A stretch of 64,000 nucleotides of DNA from Opitutaceae bacterium (GCA_016711225.1 JADJTK010000024.1:1-64000); one strand, 5' to 3'. Shown: positions 50,640-60,884, counted from the first letter of the stretch. Numbers and translations: made by a program. The notes: generated by a model not told the origin, from the sequence alone.

Positions 50640-51959
50640 ATGAACAAACAGGTGCGTTGGTTGTTGTCCGAGAGTGACCGGTGGGTGCGCGAGCGCATCG
50701 TCTCGCCGGAACAGGCGGAGCGAATCCGCGCCCTCTATCCGCCTCCGCCGCCGGCGGCGCCGTGGGGCATGATCGTCTTCTCCGGTCTCGGCGCGGTGAT
50801 CGTGGGGCTGGGCATCATTCTCTTGCTGGCCTTCAATTGGGCCGAGATTCCGAAGCTGGGTAAGCTCGGCCTGATCTTGGGCGCGCTGGCAGGGGCGCAT
50901 GGTGCAGGTCTGTGGCTACGCGGCCTGGACCGCTGGCGGCCGGCGTTGGGCGAGGTGTTCTTTGTTCTGGGTACGATGCTCTTCGGTGCGGGCATTTGGC
51001 TGGTCGCGCAGATCTACAATATCGATGAGCACTACCCCAACGGGTTCCTGCTCTGGGGGCTGGGAGCACTGGCGCTGGCTTGGGCGCTCGACTCCGTGCC
51101 CCAAGGCATCCTGGCCGCGGTGACCCTGACGATTTGGGGCATGACCGAGTGCTTCGACTACCATCGCGAAATGGGCTGGGCCCTCGGGCTGCTGTTGGTC
51201 GGCGTGGCGCCGCTGGTGTGGCGCAAACGCTCGGCGCTGTTGGCGGCGGTGCTGCTGGCGGCGGTCTACACTTTGCTCCTGGGCAACGCCGGACAATGGG
51301 GTGGCGGCAGCGCGGTTTTTTCGGCTGCGATGGCGTTGTCCGTGGGTTTGATCGCGGCCGGGCGCATGGGGCCGGTCGGGGATGAGTCGGGCCGACTCGA
51401 GAGCGTGCTGCGCTTCTACGGCTGGGCGGGATTTCTGGTCTGCGTGTACCTGCTGAGCTTTGGCCGGATCGCCGACGACCTCCTGCGTTGGCGCGAGGGA
51501 CTGGGGGGCGACGGGTTCCAGTTGGTAGCCTATCGGTGGGGGCCGTTCGGCCTCGCGGTAGTTTTGTGGGGACGCCTGTTGATGCGGGCGATCCGGGGCG
51601 AGCCCACGCTGGTGCCGATCGAGAACTGGTTGTGCCCGATCGGGCTGCTCTACTGCAACCTGCTCGCCGTCACGGGCGGTCGCGGGGATTCCCTGTTTGT
51701 CGCCCTGGTGTTCAACCTGATCGGTCTGGGCATCGCAGTGATGTGGATGCTGCGCGGGTGCCGCGCGGGCCGACTGCGCGAGACGGTGCTGGGGTCGCTG
51801 CTGCTCACCGCGATCGTGCTGGGCCGGTACTTCGACCTCTTCGACAGCCTTGCGGCACGCGGTTTCGCATTCCTGCTGCTGGGCGGACTGCTGTTCGCCG
51901 AGGGCTTTTTCTATCGGCGCCTGCGGCGTGAGGACACGGACGAAGGAGGTGTGGCGTGA
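50640..51959 (+). CDS. DUF2157 membrane protein
   Basis: The 439-residue protein has about 10-12 predicted membrane helices. It begins with an N-terminal cytosolic DUF2157 segment (VRWLLSESDRWVRERIVSPEQAERIRALY) then GLGAVIVGLGIILLLAFNW. Function unknown. The next gene (GDYXXLXY) starts inside its stop (GTGA), a pair usually found together. Confidence 0.85.
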   Translation: MNKQVRWLLSESDRWVRERIVSPEQAERIRALYPPPPPAAPWGMIVFSGLGAVIVGLGIILLLAFNWAEIPKLGKLGLILGALAGAHGAGLWLRGLDRWRPALGEVFFVLGTMLFGAGIWLVAQIYNIDEHYPNGFLLWGLGALALAWALDSVPQGILAAVTLTIWGMTECFDYHREMGWALGLLLVGVAPLVWRKRSALLAAVLLAAVYTLLLGNAGQWGGGSAVFSAAMALSVGLIAAGRMGPVGDESGRLESVLRFYGWAGFLVCVYLLSFGRIADDLLRWREGLGGDGFQLVAYRWGPFGLAVVLWGRLLMRAIRGEPTLVPIENWLCPIGLLYCNLLAVTGGRGDSLFVALVFNLIGLGIAVMWMLRGCRAGRLRETVLGSLLLTAIVLGRYFDLFDSLAARGFAFLLLGGLLFAEGFFYRRLRREDTDEGGVA

Positions 51960-53100
51960 GAAAGTGGATGATCATTCTGGTGGCGGCGGCTCAGGTGGCG
52001 TTGCTGGCCTTCATGGCCGGTCAGCGCGAGTGGGTAGCACGCACGGGACGTACGGTCTGGTTGCGCACCATGCCGCTTGATCCCAACGATCCGATGCGCG
52101 GTGCCTATGTACGCCTCAACTACGAATTGTCCACGGTGACTCGGGAGCTTTGCCGCGACGGCCTGGCGAAGTGGATGGATGACCGGGCGAAGGGGATTTC
52201 CGAGGAATGGCGGGTGTCCCGGCGAAAAGAGCAGGCCATGCGCGATCGTCTGGTCTTCGCCGTGTTGAAGGTGGGCCCACACGGGCTCGCCGAACTGGTG
52301 GCGTTGACTGACCGCGAGCCGCCCTCCGGCTTGTATGTGCGAGGGCGGGTGAGCTCGATCAGAGCGGAATCGGTGACCGTGCGTTATGGCGTGGAGGCGC
52401 TGTTCCTGCAGCAGAACAAGGCCAAGCAGCTGGAGCTGGAGGCGGGGCGGCGCGGGCGTGAGGATGGGGTGGTGATGGATGCCGAGGTGGCCGTGAGCGG
52501 GTCGGGCCTGGTCGTGCTCAAGGGCTACCGCTGGGAGCCGCTGGGGCTCACGCTGACGACCGAGACGGCCCCGGTGCCGCCGGTCACGGTGGCACTGGCG
52601 CCCGAAACGATTGTGGTCGGGGCCATGCTGGAGCGCGCGGTCGCGCCGCGGCGGGAACGTCCCGTGGTCGCGGTGACGGTGGAGCTCAAGAACCACGGCG
52701 ACCGGCCGGTGGCGATCTGCGCCGGGGGGACGGTGCGAATTTACGCTTGGTGCCGGGCGGCGGCTGGGGCGGGTCTTCGTGCCGCTGGGCCGGCGCCGAC
52801 CGGCCACGGCCGAGATTGGTGGCCGAGGATATCCTGATTTTGAAACCGGGGGAGGGGCACAAGGTGCGCCTCGACCTGACCGCGCCGGAATGGGCGGTAC
52901 TCGTGCGCAAGGACGAGAAGGGCGAGGAGCGCCGGAGCTCGATCCCGGAGTTGCTCGACGACGATCAGCGGGGTTGGAGTTTCCGCATCGAGTATGTACC
53001 GCCGTCGCCGGAGGAGAGCGCGGGGCTGCCCGGGGCGCAGGAGTTGTGGTTGAAGGAGCTGCGGTCGCGGGCGTTTTTCCCGAACGGGGGCGGCGACTAG
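51956..53100 (+). pseudogene. GDYXXLXY protein, frameshifted
   Basis: The frame begins with GTG (VRKWMIILVAAAQVALLAFMA, signal/anchor). It carries the GDYXXLXY-type motif as GAYVRLNY, then runs to a stop at 52837. Homologous sequence switches frame near 52740-52800 and goes on as VAEDILILKPGEGHKVRLDL...FFPNGGG to 53100, partly with a third frame between. One or two indels in a G/C-rich stretch would rejoin a normal ~375-aa protein. Genuine decay or sequence error. Partner of the DUF2157 gene. Confidence 0.7.
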
Positions 53101-53223
53101 CTTGGGAGGTTTCGGCGGCGGGTGGGCCGACCGGCGCGTCGCTGCCCAATTGGGTGTACGGCCGTACCATCGAAGTGTGCGAGGCGTAGTCGCGGGCCAA
53201 GGGTGGCGCGGGGCCGCTGGACT

Positions 53224-54339
53224 TCAGGGGCCGACCTTGAGGTAGGTGCCGTAGCCGATGACGATGGTGGAGAGGATCAGGGCCACGATGCCGCCGGCGA
53301 TCAACCCGTGGGCCTTGCCGGAGGCGCCCTTCCACTCGTGGAGGATCCAACCCCACATCGTGGAGAAGATGATGATGCTGGCCATGTGCAGCGTCCACGA
53401 GGCGAAGCCGTATTGGCCCATCTGCGTTTCGCCCATCGTGTAGAAGAAGAATTGGAAGTACCAGGTGGTGCCGGCGAGCGCGGAGAAGAGATAGTTGGCC
53501 AGACGCGGTATCCGCGTGTCGGTCGCGGAGGCTGGCGTGGTGGCGGCGGGGCGGCGATGGGCGGCGAGGTACTCATAGCCGCTGCGGTTGCGGAGGTTGA
53601 GCGCCACGCACCAGAGGAAGTTCGTGGTGAAGCCCCCGAGGAGCACGACGACCAGTTTCGGCAGGCCGATCCAGATCGGATTCGTGCCGGCGGAGCGCGA
53701 GGCTTCGCCGATCGGCGTGCCGGCGGTGAGCGCAAAAGCGAAGCAGGCGCTCATGATGCCGGAGAAGGTTGCTACCAGAAACCCCTTCTTGAAGTTGAAC
53801 TCGGCCACGGTCTTTCGCTTCTCCTCCTCCGGCATCTCGCGTTCCTTGGTCAGGCCGGCGAAGGCGGCTACGGCGATGCCGAGCAGGCAGACGCCGACGC
53901 CGGCGAGGGTGATGATCCCGGGCGTGGTCGAGGCGATCTGGATGAGCGTTTCGGTACCGGGAGTCGCGGGGAAGAAGCTCTTGAAGAGCGGGGGCAGCAA
54001 CGTGCCGAAGGCGGCGCAGTAGCCCAACGCCACACCCATGCCCAGCGACATGCCGAGGTAGCGCATCGTCAGTCCGAAGGTGAGTCCGCCCAGGCCCCAC
54101 ATCGCGCCGAAGAAGTAGGTCCATCCGAGAGTAGAGGCGCTCTGCTGCTGGAGCACTCCGGGGAGGTCGTTGGTGAGCAGCGAGGCCAGCAGCGACGGGC
54201 AGATCAGCCAGGAGAATACGCCACCGACCAACCAATAGGTTTCCCAGGACCATTGGCGCACGCCCTTGTAGGGGACGTAGAAGGAGCCGGAGGCGAAGCC
54301 GCCGAGCCAGTGGAAGAGGACGCCGAGGAAGGGATTCAT
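53224..54339 (-). CDS. rhaT: L-rhamnose/proton symporter, RhaT-like
   Basis: The 371-residue, 10-helix transporter matches RhaT: GGFASGSFYVPYKGVRQWSWETYWLVGG, GWTYFFGAMWGLGGLTFGLTMRYLGMSLGMGVALGY, GTNPIWIGLPKLVVVLLGGFTTNFLWC, TTWYFQFFFYTMGETQMG. Rhamnose is released from rhamnogalacturonan, so it fits the pectin locus 3 kb away. It is alone on the minus strand. Confidence 0.92.
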   Translation of the reverse strand: MNPFLGVLFHWLGGFASGSFYVPYKGVRQWSWETYWLVGGVFSWLICPSLLASLLTNDLPGVLQQQSASTLGWTYFFGAMWGLGGLTFGLTMRYLGMSLGMGVALGYCAAFGTLLPPLFKSFFPATPGTETLIQIASTTPGIITLAGVGVCLLGIAVAAFAGLTKEREMPEEEKRKTVAEFNFKKGFLVATFSGIMSACFAFALTAGTPIGEASRSAGTNPIWIGLPKLVVVLLGGFTTNFLWCVALNLRNRSGYEYLAAHRRPAATTPASATDTRIPRLANYLFSALAGTTWYFQFFFYTMGETQMGQYGFASWTLHMASIIIFSTMWGWILHEWKGASGKAHGLIAGGIVALILSTIVIGYGTYLKVGP

Positions 54340-54811
54340 GCGTGCGAGGGCGGAGTTGGGCGACCGCGGGGAGGGCGGGGCGGGGGTGGGTGCGCGAGGG
54401 GTTCGCGGCCGGCAGTCACAGGGAGAGGAGCCCGGCAGGCAAGGGGGCTGCGGTTTTCCGCGTCAAGTGGGCGGTATGGCGGGTGTCGGGAGCAGTGCCT
54501 GTGGGTAGGTGGCGTGTTCGTGTGCTGGGCGAGGTGGCGTCCGCGCCGGGGAAGGCAAGCGGCTTCGCGCCAACCAGGAGCGGGTCGATTCGTGCTCCGG
54601 GCGTGTCGGCGTTGCTGATGGTGGTCTTACCGGCCGTACCCCCGAGCCCTGGCCGAAAGCGCAGAATGCTGTCGCGATCGCGACAGTGCTTTGCGCTCGC
54701 ATCAGATTTTGAGTACGAACTGCCGGGCCACGGCACGACGGCCGCTGGCGGTGGAAGACGCAACCTGATGTCGCGATCGCGACAACGATCTGCGCGTGCG
54801 ATCGAAGGGTC
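54340..54811. promoter_or_regulatory. Intergenic region with two identical 16-bp palindromes
   Basis: TGTCGCGATCGCGACA occurs perfectly at 54670-54685 (18 bp when counting the outer C/G) and at 54769-54784, 99 bp apart. No gene is seen in this 470-bp gap upstream of rhaT. A two-site operator for a dimeric regulator is the simplest reading; palindrome alone cannot tell which regulator. Confidence 0.5.
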
Positions 54812-55369
54812 ATGAGCAAGGGCTGGGCCGGGGTGGGGTACGGGAAGGATACGGGAGGCTCGCGCTGGATCGCGGGCGAAACGCGCCCGATCTGGACCAA
54901 GAGTCGCGACACCGTTCGCGCGAGTGAGGGTCGCACCCACACCAGCAACCAGGCGACGTTGTGGCGCTGGCGCGAAGCGTATCAGCACGACTTCGCCGCC
55001 CGGATGGACTGGTGCGTGAAGCCGTGGGCGGAGGCCAATCACATTCCTCTCGTCGTGGTGAACGGCGTGGCGGGCCGACAGCCACTGCGAATGGCTGCCG
55101 CGCCGAGCGGGATGGTCTTGTTGTCTGCTGCCGGCTCTAGCGATCCGGATCGAAACCGGCTCTCCTTGCGTTGTTTCTATTGCCTCGAAGCGGGCGAGCC
55201 GGGCCCGCGGCCGGCGGAGCTCTCGATCAGGCGCGAGACGACGGAAGTGGCGCAAGTGAGCGTACCCAAGGGCGAATGGGCGGACCTGCACCTGATTCTC
55301 GAGGTGCGCGACGATGGTGATCCGTCGCTGTGCAGCTATCGCCGGGTAATCATTCCGCGTCGCCCTTGA
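54812..55369 (+). pseudogene. DUF1593 (Sde182-like) C-terminal fragment
   Basis: The 185-codon frame matches the middle-to-C-terminal part of DUF1593/Sde182-type proteins (ETRPIWTKSRDTV, TLWRWREAYQHDFAARMDWCVKPWAEANHIP, SSDPDRNRLSLRCFYCLEAG). The N-terminal nucleoside-hydrolase-like half (about 300 residues) is missing and not found upstream. Likely a deletion remnant. Confidence 0.7.
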
Positions 55370-55602
55370 GGACCCTGCCCCTGGTTCCTCCTGCATCCCA
55401 ACTGTGGTAGGGCTCGTGATGGTGGCGTGTGAGCCGAGTTGGCGCCGCCCGGGGTCTCGTCGCCCGCTCGCTCCACGGGGAGTGTCCCGCGCCCCCGCTT
55501 CCGGTCCCTTTCCGGATCGCAGTCCCCCTTTCGTGCTCCTATGCCCAAGGGAACTTAGGCGATCAAGTGCAATTCCGATCGGCCGATTAGGGGACTGCGC
55601 CG
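55370..55602. other. Intergenic region
   Basis: I see no gene or repeat array. It is GC-rich leader sequence of the kinase gene. Confidence 0.3.
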
Positions 55603-58600
55603 ATGTCATCGTCTCGTTCCTCCGCATTCCGGAGCTTGTCATCCCGCCATCCGTTGGGGTGGGGCGGCTTCGCCGTGGCCGTCGCGCTGCTGCTCGTGGT
55701 GGAGGTCCGTGCCCAACCGGACTTCATGCCCGGCGCCCCGGACCACGTGGTGGAAGCCGGTTTGCCCAATTATGTCGTGCTGGGCCCCGAAGCACTGGGC
55801 CTCTCCGCCGCGCCCTCCGGCCTCGCGCGTTTGCCCGACGGGCGGTATGTGGCCTATGCCCAGCGGCAAATCGCCATCGGCGATGGCACCCGCTGGGAAG
55901 TCTTCGAACAGGATGCGGCTGATTCTTCCGGGGTGATCGAGAGCTTGATGGTCGACCGCGAGGGCCGGCTCTTTGCGAGCATGGGGGATGCGGTCGGTGA
56001 GCTCCTCGTGCTCCGTAACAACCGGTGGGTGCGCCAGCAGGTCGCCGCCTTCGCACCCACGGCCACCAATCAGCATCCGGGATTCGCGCACGCCGTCCAG
56101 GCGGCGGGCACCTGGTATTGGTACGGCAACAGCGGTACAGTCGCCGCTTGGCGTGGTCCGGCCGGGCTTGTTCCGGTGGGTGTCGTCAATGCCATCAGCC
56201 AGATTTTCGCGCTGGGCGACCGGGCCTTTGTCAGTGAGGCCTCCAGCGGCCGATTGTTCGCCATCACCGGCGACCAGCTCGTGCAGGTCGGCACCGCGCA
56301 CACCAATACCGATGACGCGATCACCGGTACCGCTTCGTACGAAGGCGACCGCTTGCTCGTGGCCACCCTCGGCCGTGGCCTCAAGCTTTTCGACGGGCAG
56401 ACCTTTACCCCACTGTCCCTGCCAGCCCAGCTCGACGGGAGCTGGCACCTCACCGACTTGTGCGCGCTGCCGGGCGGCTATTATGCCGCCGCGGTGGAGG
56501 CCTTCGGCATCGTGTTTCTCGATCGATCCTGCCGCATCGTGCAGACGCTGGACCGCAGCACCGACCACCGGCTCTCCCAGGTGCGGGGCCTCTATCCGAC
56601 GGGCGATGGCGAGCTGTGGGCCGTGCTCAGCACCGGGGTGGCCCGCATCGAATTTCCCTCTCCGGTCTCGCGGCTGGAGCCGCTGGTCGCGAAGGGCTTC
56701 TCCTTCGCCCAACCATTCCGTCATGAGGGCCGCCTCTGGCTCCGAGCCGATCGCACCGCGCAACGCGGGGTCTACGACGAGACCGGCCGGCTGCTGCGTT
56801 TCGTCTCCGATTCGCCCCAAGGCTACAATGTCCACGCAATGCTCGCCGATCCGCTTGCGGGCCTGCTGTTCGCGGGCACCCGGGGCGGTCTGTTCGTGTA
56901 TCGCAACGCCACTTGGGAGCTGGTCTTGTCCGGACCTTCACATCTGCGCCTTTTCAATCCGTTTCCGGGACAGCAGCGCTGGTTCTACACGGCCGACGGG
57001 GAGATCGGCTGGGTGCGCGCCGAGGGCGACCGTTTCATCGCCGAGCGACTGCCCACCCCGGAATGTGGCCCCACCTACGGCGGTGTCTGCGGCCCGGACG
57101 GCACCATTTGGGTCGAGATGGGGGCGGGCAAGTGCGGCCGGGTGGATCTCACCGGCCCGGTGCCCCAGTTCCAGCTTCTGGGGACCGCGCAGGGACTCGA
57201 CAACAGTTGGGTCCAGCTCGCCCGGATCGGCGACGAGGTGCGCATGGTCGTGGCCGGCCGGCTGATGCGCTACAACGCCACCGAGCGGCGCTTCTCCTAC
57301 GATACCGACTTCGAGCAGCGTCTGCCGGGGTTGGTGCCCACGGTCAGCGGCCGCCCCAGCCTCGACGCCCGAGGCCAGCTTTGGGTCACCGCCAAGGATA
57401 CCATCTTCCGCTACGCCCCGGCCGACGATCCACCGCGCCGCCTGCCGGCGCTCAACCTCCCCGGGTTTGGCCCCTACTACTATTTTCCCCAGGCCGATGG
57501 TGTGGTGTGGATGCACCGCAACAAAGACCTGGTCCGCTACGACCCGGCTGTCCCTCCGCCACCGCCGCGCGCCTTGCATGCCCTGATCACCCGGGTGCAG
57601 CTCACGGCCGACAACTTCAACCTCACACCCACCCAGCACAGGATCGACCCGATCCGCTACGCCTCGAACTCGCTCGCCTTCTACTTTGTCGCGCCCGGTT
57701 CCCCGCTGGGCGCGCCGGTGGAGTTTGAGACTCGGCTGGAGGGCGGGAACCGGGAATGGGTGTCGGCCGGCAGTGGTGGCACCGCCTTCTTTCCGCGGCT
57801 CAAGGAAGGCGACTATGTACTGCAGGTGCGCCCGCGCCAGGGCGAGCGTGTCGGCGAGGAGGACCGGCTGGCGTTCACCATCTTGCCGCCGTGGTATCGC
57901 ACCACGGCCGCCTCTATCCTCTACGGGGTCGTCGTTGTGGTCGTGGCCGGCCTCCTAACTTGGGCGGGTGCGTATCTGGAGAAGCGGGAGAAGCGCCGCC
58001 TCGCCCGCCTGGTGGAGGAACGCACCGTGGCCCTGCTGGCGGCCAATCGCCTTCTGGCCGAACAAAACGACGAGACCACCCGCAAGGCCGCCGCGCTGCA
58101 GGCCAGTGAGGAGCGGTACCGCCGCCTCAGTGCCGAGCTGGAGGAGCGCGTCCGCGCGCGGACCGACGAATTGGAGCGCCAGGTGGCGGACTCCGAGCGC
58201 CTCAACGCCGCGCTCCAGCAAAGCCAGCGGGAGCTGAGCCGCATCGCCGCCTGTGTGCAGGAGGCCAACGCCAGCCTGCTCTCGGCCAACCATGAGCTGG
58301 AGGCGTTTTCGTATTCCGTCTCCCACGATCTCCGCGCGCCGTTGCGCAACATCAGCGGCTTCATCGAGCTGTTGCTGCGCCGCCTGCAGGGCAAGGTGGA
58401 CCCGGAATGTGATCGCCAGCTTGGCATTGTGGTGACGGAGGCCCATCGCATGGGCCGGCTCATCGACAATCTTCTCCAGTTCGCCCGGATCAGCCGCGTG
58501 GAGCTGCAGCGGCAGCCGGTCGATCTCGCCGTCCTGGTGGGCGAGAGCCGGGCTGCGCTTGCCGGCGAAATCGGTGGACGCCCGATCGAATGGGTGGTCG

Positions 58601-59004
58601 GGGCGCTGCCCAGTGTGCTGGGGGATCGAGGCCTGCTGCAGCAGGTGGTGGCCAACCTTGTCGGCAACGCGGTTAAGTTCACCCGCCGGCAGCCGCAGGC
58701 CCGCATCGAGATCGGCTGCTGCGACGACGGGCAGCCCGAGGGTCGTGCCACCTTCTATGTACGCGACAACGGGGCCGGTTTTGATCCGAAGTACAGCGAC
58801 AAGCTTTTTGGTGTCTTCCAGCGTTTACATGCAGCCCGGGACTTCGAGGGCACGGGTATTGGTCTGGCCAACGTGAAGCGCGTTATCACCCGACATGGGG
58901 GCCGCGTGAGGGCGGAGGGCAGGCCGGGCGAGGGGGCGACGTTCTATTTCAGCCTCACCGTTGCTTCAGCAGTTGGGCCCAGCGCTCGTCGGGACAAGGC
59001 GTGA
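55603..59004 (+). CDS. Propeller sensor histidine kinase
   Basis: The 1133-residue protein has a signal/anchor (about 22-38). A large periplasmic beta-propeller of two-component-regulator-propeller repeats follows (about 50-680), then a Y_Y_Y domain (about 690-765), a membrane helix (about 768-790), a coiled coil (about 795-890), HisKA (phospho-acceptor His 908 in SVSHDLRAPL) and HATPase (N box NLVGNAVKF, G1 DNGAGFD, G2 GTGIGLANVKR). Unlike Bacteroides hybrid two-component systems there is no receiver or AraC domain. Such sensors often read polysaccharide-derived oligomers; a link to the pectin locus is possible but not shown. Start ATG 55603. Confidence 0.88.
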   Translation: MSSSRSSAFRSLSSRHPLGWGGFAVAVALLLVVEVRAQPDFMPGAPDHVVEAGLPNYVVLGPEALGLSAAPSGLARLPDGRYVAYAQRQIAIGDGTRWEVFEQDAADSSGVIESLMVDREGRLFASMGDAVGELLVLRNNRWVRQQVAAFAPTATNQHPGFAHAVQAAGTWYWYGNSGTVAAWRGPAGLVPVGVVNAISQIFALGDRAFVSEASSGRLFAITGDQLVQVGTAHTNTDDAITGTASYEGDRLLVATLGRGLKLFDGQTFTPLSLPAQLDGSWHLTDLCALPGGYYAAAVEAFGIVFLDRSCRIVQTLDRSTDHRLSQVRGLYPTGDGELWAVLSTGVARIEFPSPVSRLEPLVAKGFSFAQPFRHEGRLWLRADRTAQRGVYDETGRLLRFVSDSPQGYNVHAMLADPLAGLLFAGTRGGLFVYRNATWELVLSGPSHLRLFNPFPGQQRWFYTADGEIGWVRAEGDRFIAERLPTPECGPTYGGVCGPDGTIWVEMGAGKCGRVDLTGPVPQFQLLGTAQGLDNSWVQLARIGDEVRMVVAGRLMRYNATERRFSYDTDFEQRLPGLVPTVSGRPSLDARGQLWVTAKDTIFRYAPADDPPRRLPALNLPGFGPYYYFPQADGVVWMHRNKDLVRYDPAVPPPPPRALHALITRVQLTADNFNLTPTQHRIDPIRYASNSLAFYFVAPGSPLGAPVEFETRLEGGNREWVSAGSGGTAFFPRLKEGDYVLQVRPRQGERVGEEDRLAFTILPPWYRTTAASILYGVVVVVVAGLLTWAGAYLEKREKRRLARLVEERTVALLAANRLLAEQNDETTRKAAALQASEERYRRLSAELEERVRARTDELERQVADSERLNAALQQSQRELSRIAACVQEANASLLSANHELEAFSYSVSHDLRAPLRNISGFIELLLRRLQGKVDPECDRQLGIVVTEAHRMGRLIDNLLQFARISRVELQRQPVDLAVLVGESRAALAGEIGGRPIEWVVGALPSVLGDRGLLQQVVANLVGNAVKFTRRQPQARIEIGCCDDGQPEGRATFYVRDNGAGFDPKYSDKLFGVFQRLHAARDFEGTGIGLANVKRVITRHGGRVRAEGRPGEGATFYFSLTVASAVGPSARRDKA

Positions 59005-59154
59005 GCTCGGTCGGAATGGTCCATCGCGACGTGCGCAAAGAATCAGAAATGGAACCACAGAGGCGTTCCCGCCCGAGTTCTGCATCCAGCCGTCTCGGGT
59101 TAGGACAGCCATTCGAGGTGATCATCCGGGGGAGCCGAACTTGTGTCCGCAGTG
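59005..59154. other. Intergenic region
   Basis: Short gap; no clear feature beyond G/C-rich words. Confidence 0.3.
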
Positions 59155-59508
59155 CTACGATCGCAGCGCCCCGTCGTGGGGGTCGAGCGCGACGTCGTGG
59201 CCGGCGGCACTGCGGCAGAGGATGCGGGCGGGCTCGACGACGGCGGTGGCGTAGGAATCCAGCGGCGAGGGCAGTTGGGCGAGCCAGACAAGGCCGAAGT
59301 CTTCTCTCACACGATATAGATTGGGCATCCCGGCCAAGAAGCCGCCGGGCTGCTCGCGCACGAGCAGGTCGGCGCCGATGCGCTGGAACTCGAGCACGGC
59401 CAGGCCACCGAGCGGGGGCAGCCGTTTCACGACGGTGCCGCGGCGGTTGAGCCGGCATAGGGCGCTGTCGATGATCGCGAAACTCGGGGTCTCCAAGGGT
59501 GGGGCCAT
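59155..59508 (-). CDS. Small unknown protein
   Basis: The 117-residue frame (FAIIDSALCRLNRRGTVVKRL, MPNLYRVREDFGLVWLAQLPSPLDSYATAV, LDPHDGALRS) reads like a short beta-repeat protein of the 'NLYRxxxxGxLxWxAxLP' type that is frequent as single genes in many bacteria. No signal peptide. Function unknown. Confidence 0.55.
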   Translation of the reverse strand: MAPPLETPSFAIIDSALCRLNRRGTVVKRLPPLGGLAVLEFQRIGADLLVREQPGGFLAGMPNLYRVREDFGLVWLAQLPSPLDSYATAVVEPARILCRSAAGHDVALDPHDGALRS

Positions 59509-59940
59509 GGGTGGGGCCGTATCCCAAAACAGGCGGCGAGGGATGGCGAGAGCAAAGCGCGGTGGCGAGGCGGCCGCCGCCGACGTAAAGGCTCGGAAGG
59601 CTCACCACAGTGGACACAGAGAGCACAGAGGCAGAGGAGAGCGCAGAGAAATCTGCGGTTGGCGCGTCTGGGGCGGCGCAGGCGTCCCTGCCTGCGTTCA
59701 GGCCGTAGCGAAGCTGCCAGAGCTTCGTCAGGAATCCGTCCATGGTGTCTGGCCACCTCACCGCGGTGGCCGACACGGCCGGTCCGTCCCAAAGGAGCGG
59801 GCGCCGGCGGTCGGCGTCGGATGGAGTCAGAAAGTTGAATCCAGAATGCTCATGCGGAGGGAGGCCCGCGCCTCCCTCCATCGGTGCCGGGGCGGGGTTC
59901 CAGACTTGAAGCGGGCCAAGGAGAGACCGTTCATGCCCTC
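59509..59940. repeat. Repeat-rich intergenic region
   Basis: CACAGTGGACACAGAGAGCACAGAGG-type words, a GTAGCGAAGCTGCCAGAGCTTCG palindrome near 59707 and a GGCCACCTCACCGCGGTGGCC REP near 59750 lie here. No gene is supported. Confidence 0.55.
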
Positions 59941-60864
59941 ATGGAGAATCCACGTACCGATCCCGCCACGAAGGCCCACCCGCCCCCGCGGGCACTTGTC
60001 GTGCTGGGCTTTGCCACGATCTACCTCGTGTGGGGCTCCACCTACCTGGGCATCCGTTGGGCGGTGGAGTCCATTCCTCCCTTCTTGATGGGCGGCTCGC
60101 GTTTCGTGGTCGGCGGCGTGCTGCTGCATCTCTTCCTGCGGGCCCGCGGCCGGCCGGCGCCGACGTGGGTGCAGGTGCGCGAGGGCGTACTGGTGGGCGC
60201 CTTGCTGCTGCTGGGGGGCAACGGCCTCGTGAACTGGGCCGAGCAGTACTTGCCCTCAGGTCTCACCGCACTGGTCATTGGCTGCACGCCGCTGGTCTTC
60301 GTGTTGCTGGAATGGCTGCTGCCGCCGCACCGCCGGCCGGGCGTGGGGACCGCATGCGGGTTGGCGCTGGGCACGGGCGGAATTGCGCTGCTGCAATGGC
60401 CTGGGGCGGGGCAGGGCGGTGGGGTGCGTTTGGGGGCGTTGGTGGCAATACTCGTGGCCAGCGTGAGCTGGGCCTTGGGCTCGCTGTATTCGAAGCGCAG
60501 CCAGCGTGGGGGCGATCCCTTCATGGCCGCGAGCGTGCAGATGATGGCCGGAGGGATGATGCAGCTGCTGGTGGGCACGGCGCTGGGCGAGTGGCCGCGT
60601 TTCGCACTGGAAGCTGTGACCCTGCGCTCGGCGCTCGCGTGGGGGTACTTGGTGGTGGCGGGCTCGTTGATCGCGTTTGGCACCTATATCTGGCTGCTGC
60701 GGGCGAGCACCCCGGCACGGGTGGCGACCTACGCGTATGTGAATCCGGTGATCGCGGTGCTGCTCGGCTGGGCCCTGGCTGGTGAGGCGGTGACGGCCCC
60801 GATGCTCGGCGCGGCGGCCGTGATCGTGACGGCTGTGATCATCATCACGCGACAGAACAAGTGA
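59941..60864 (+). CDS. EamA/DMT-family transporter
   Basis: The 307-residue protein has ten membrane helices in two EamA repeats (LVVLGFATIYLVWGSTYLGIRWAVESIPPF; LGALVAILVASVSWALGSLYSKRSQ). It is of the YedA/RhtA-like drug/metabolite exporter group. Substrate unknown. Start ATG 59941. Confidence 0.88.
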   Translation: MENPRTDPATKAHPPPRALVVLGFATIYLVWGSTYLGIRWAVESIPPFLMGGSRFVVGGVLLHLFLRARGRPAPTWVQVREGVLVGALLLLGGNGLVNWAEQYLPSGLTALVIGCTPLVFVLLEWLLPPHRRPGVGTACGLALGTGGIALLQWPGAGQGGGVRLGALVAILVASVSWALGSLYSKRSQRGGDPFMAASVQMMAGGMMQLLVGTALGEWPRFALEAVTLRSALAWGYLVVAGSLIAFGTYIWLLRASTPARVATYAYVNPVIAVLLGWALAGEAVTAPMLGAAAVIVTAVIIITRQNK

Positions 60865-60884
60865 GCGCGGAAGTCGGTCAATGA

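Noticed and set aside
54416..55642. A 408-aa minus-strand frame between rhaT and the kinase
   Set aside because: Composition is Arg/Pro/His-rich without domains, and it is antisense to the DUF1593 fragment, which has real homology.
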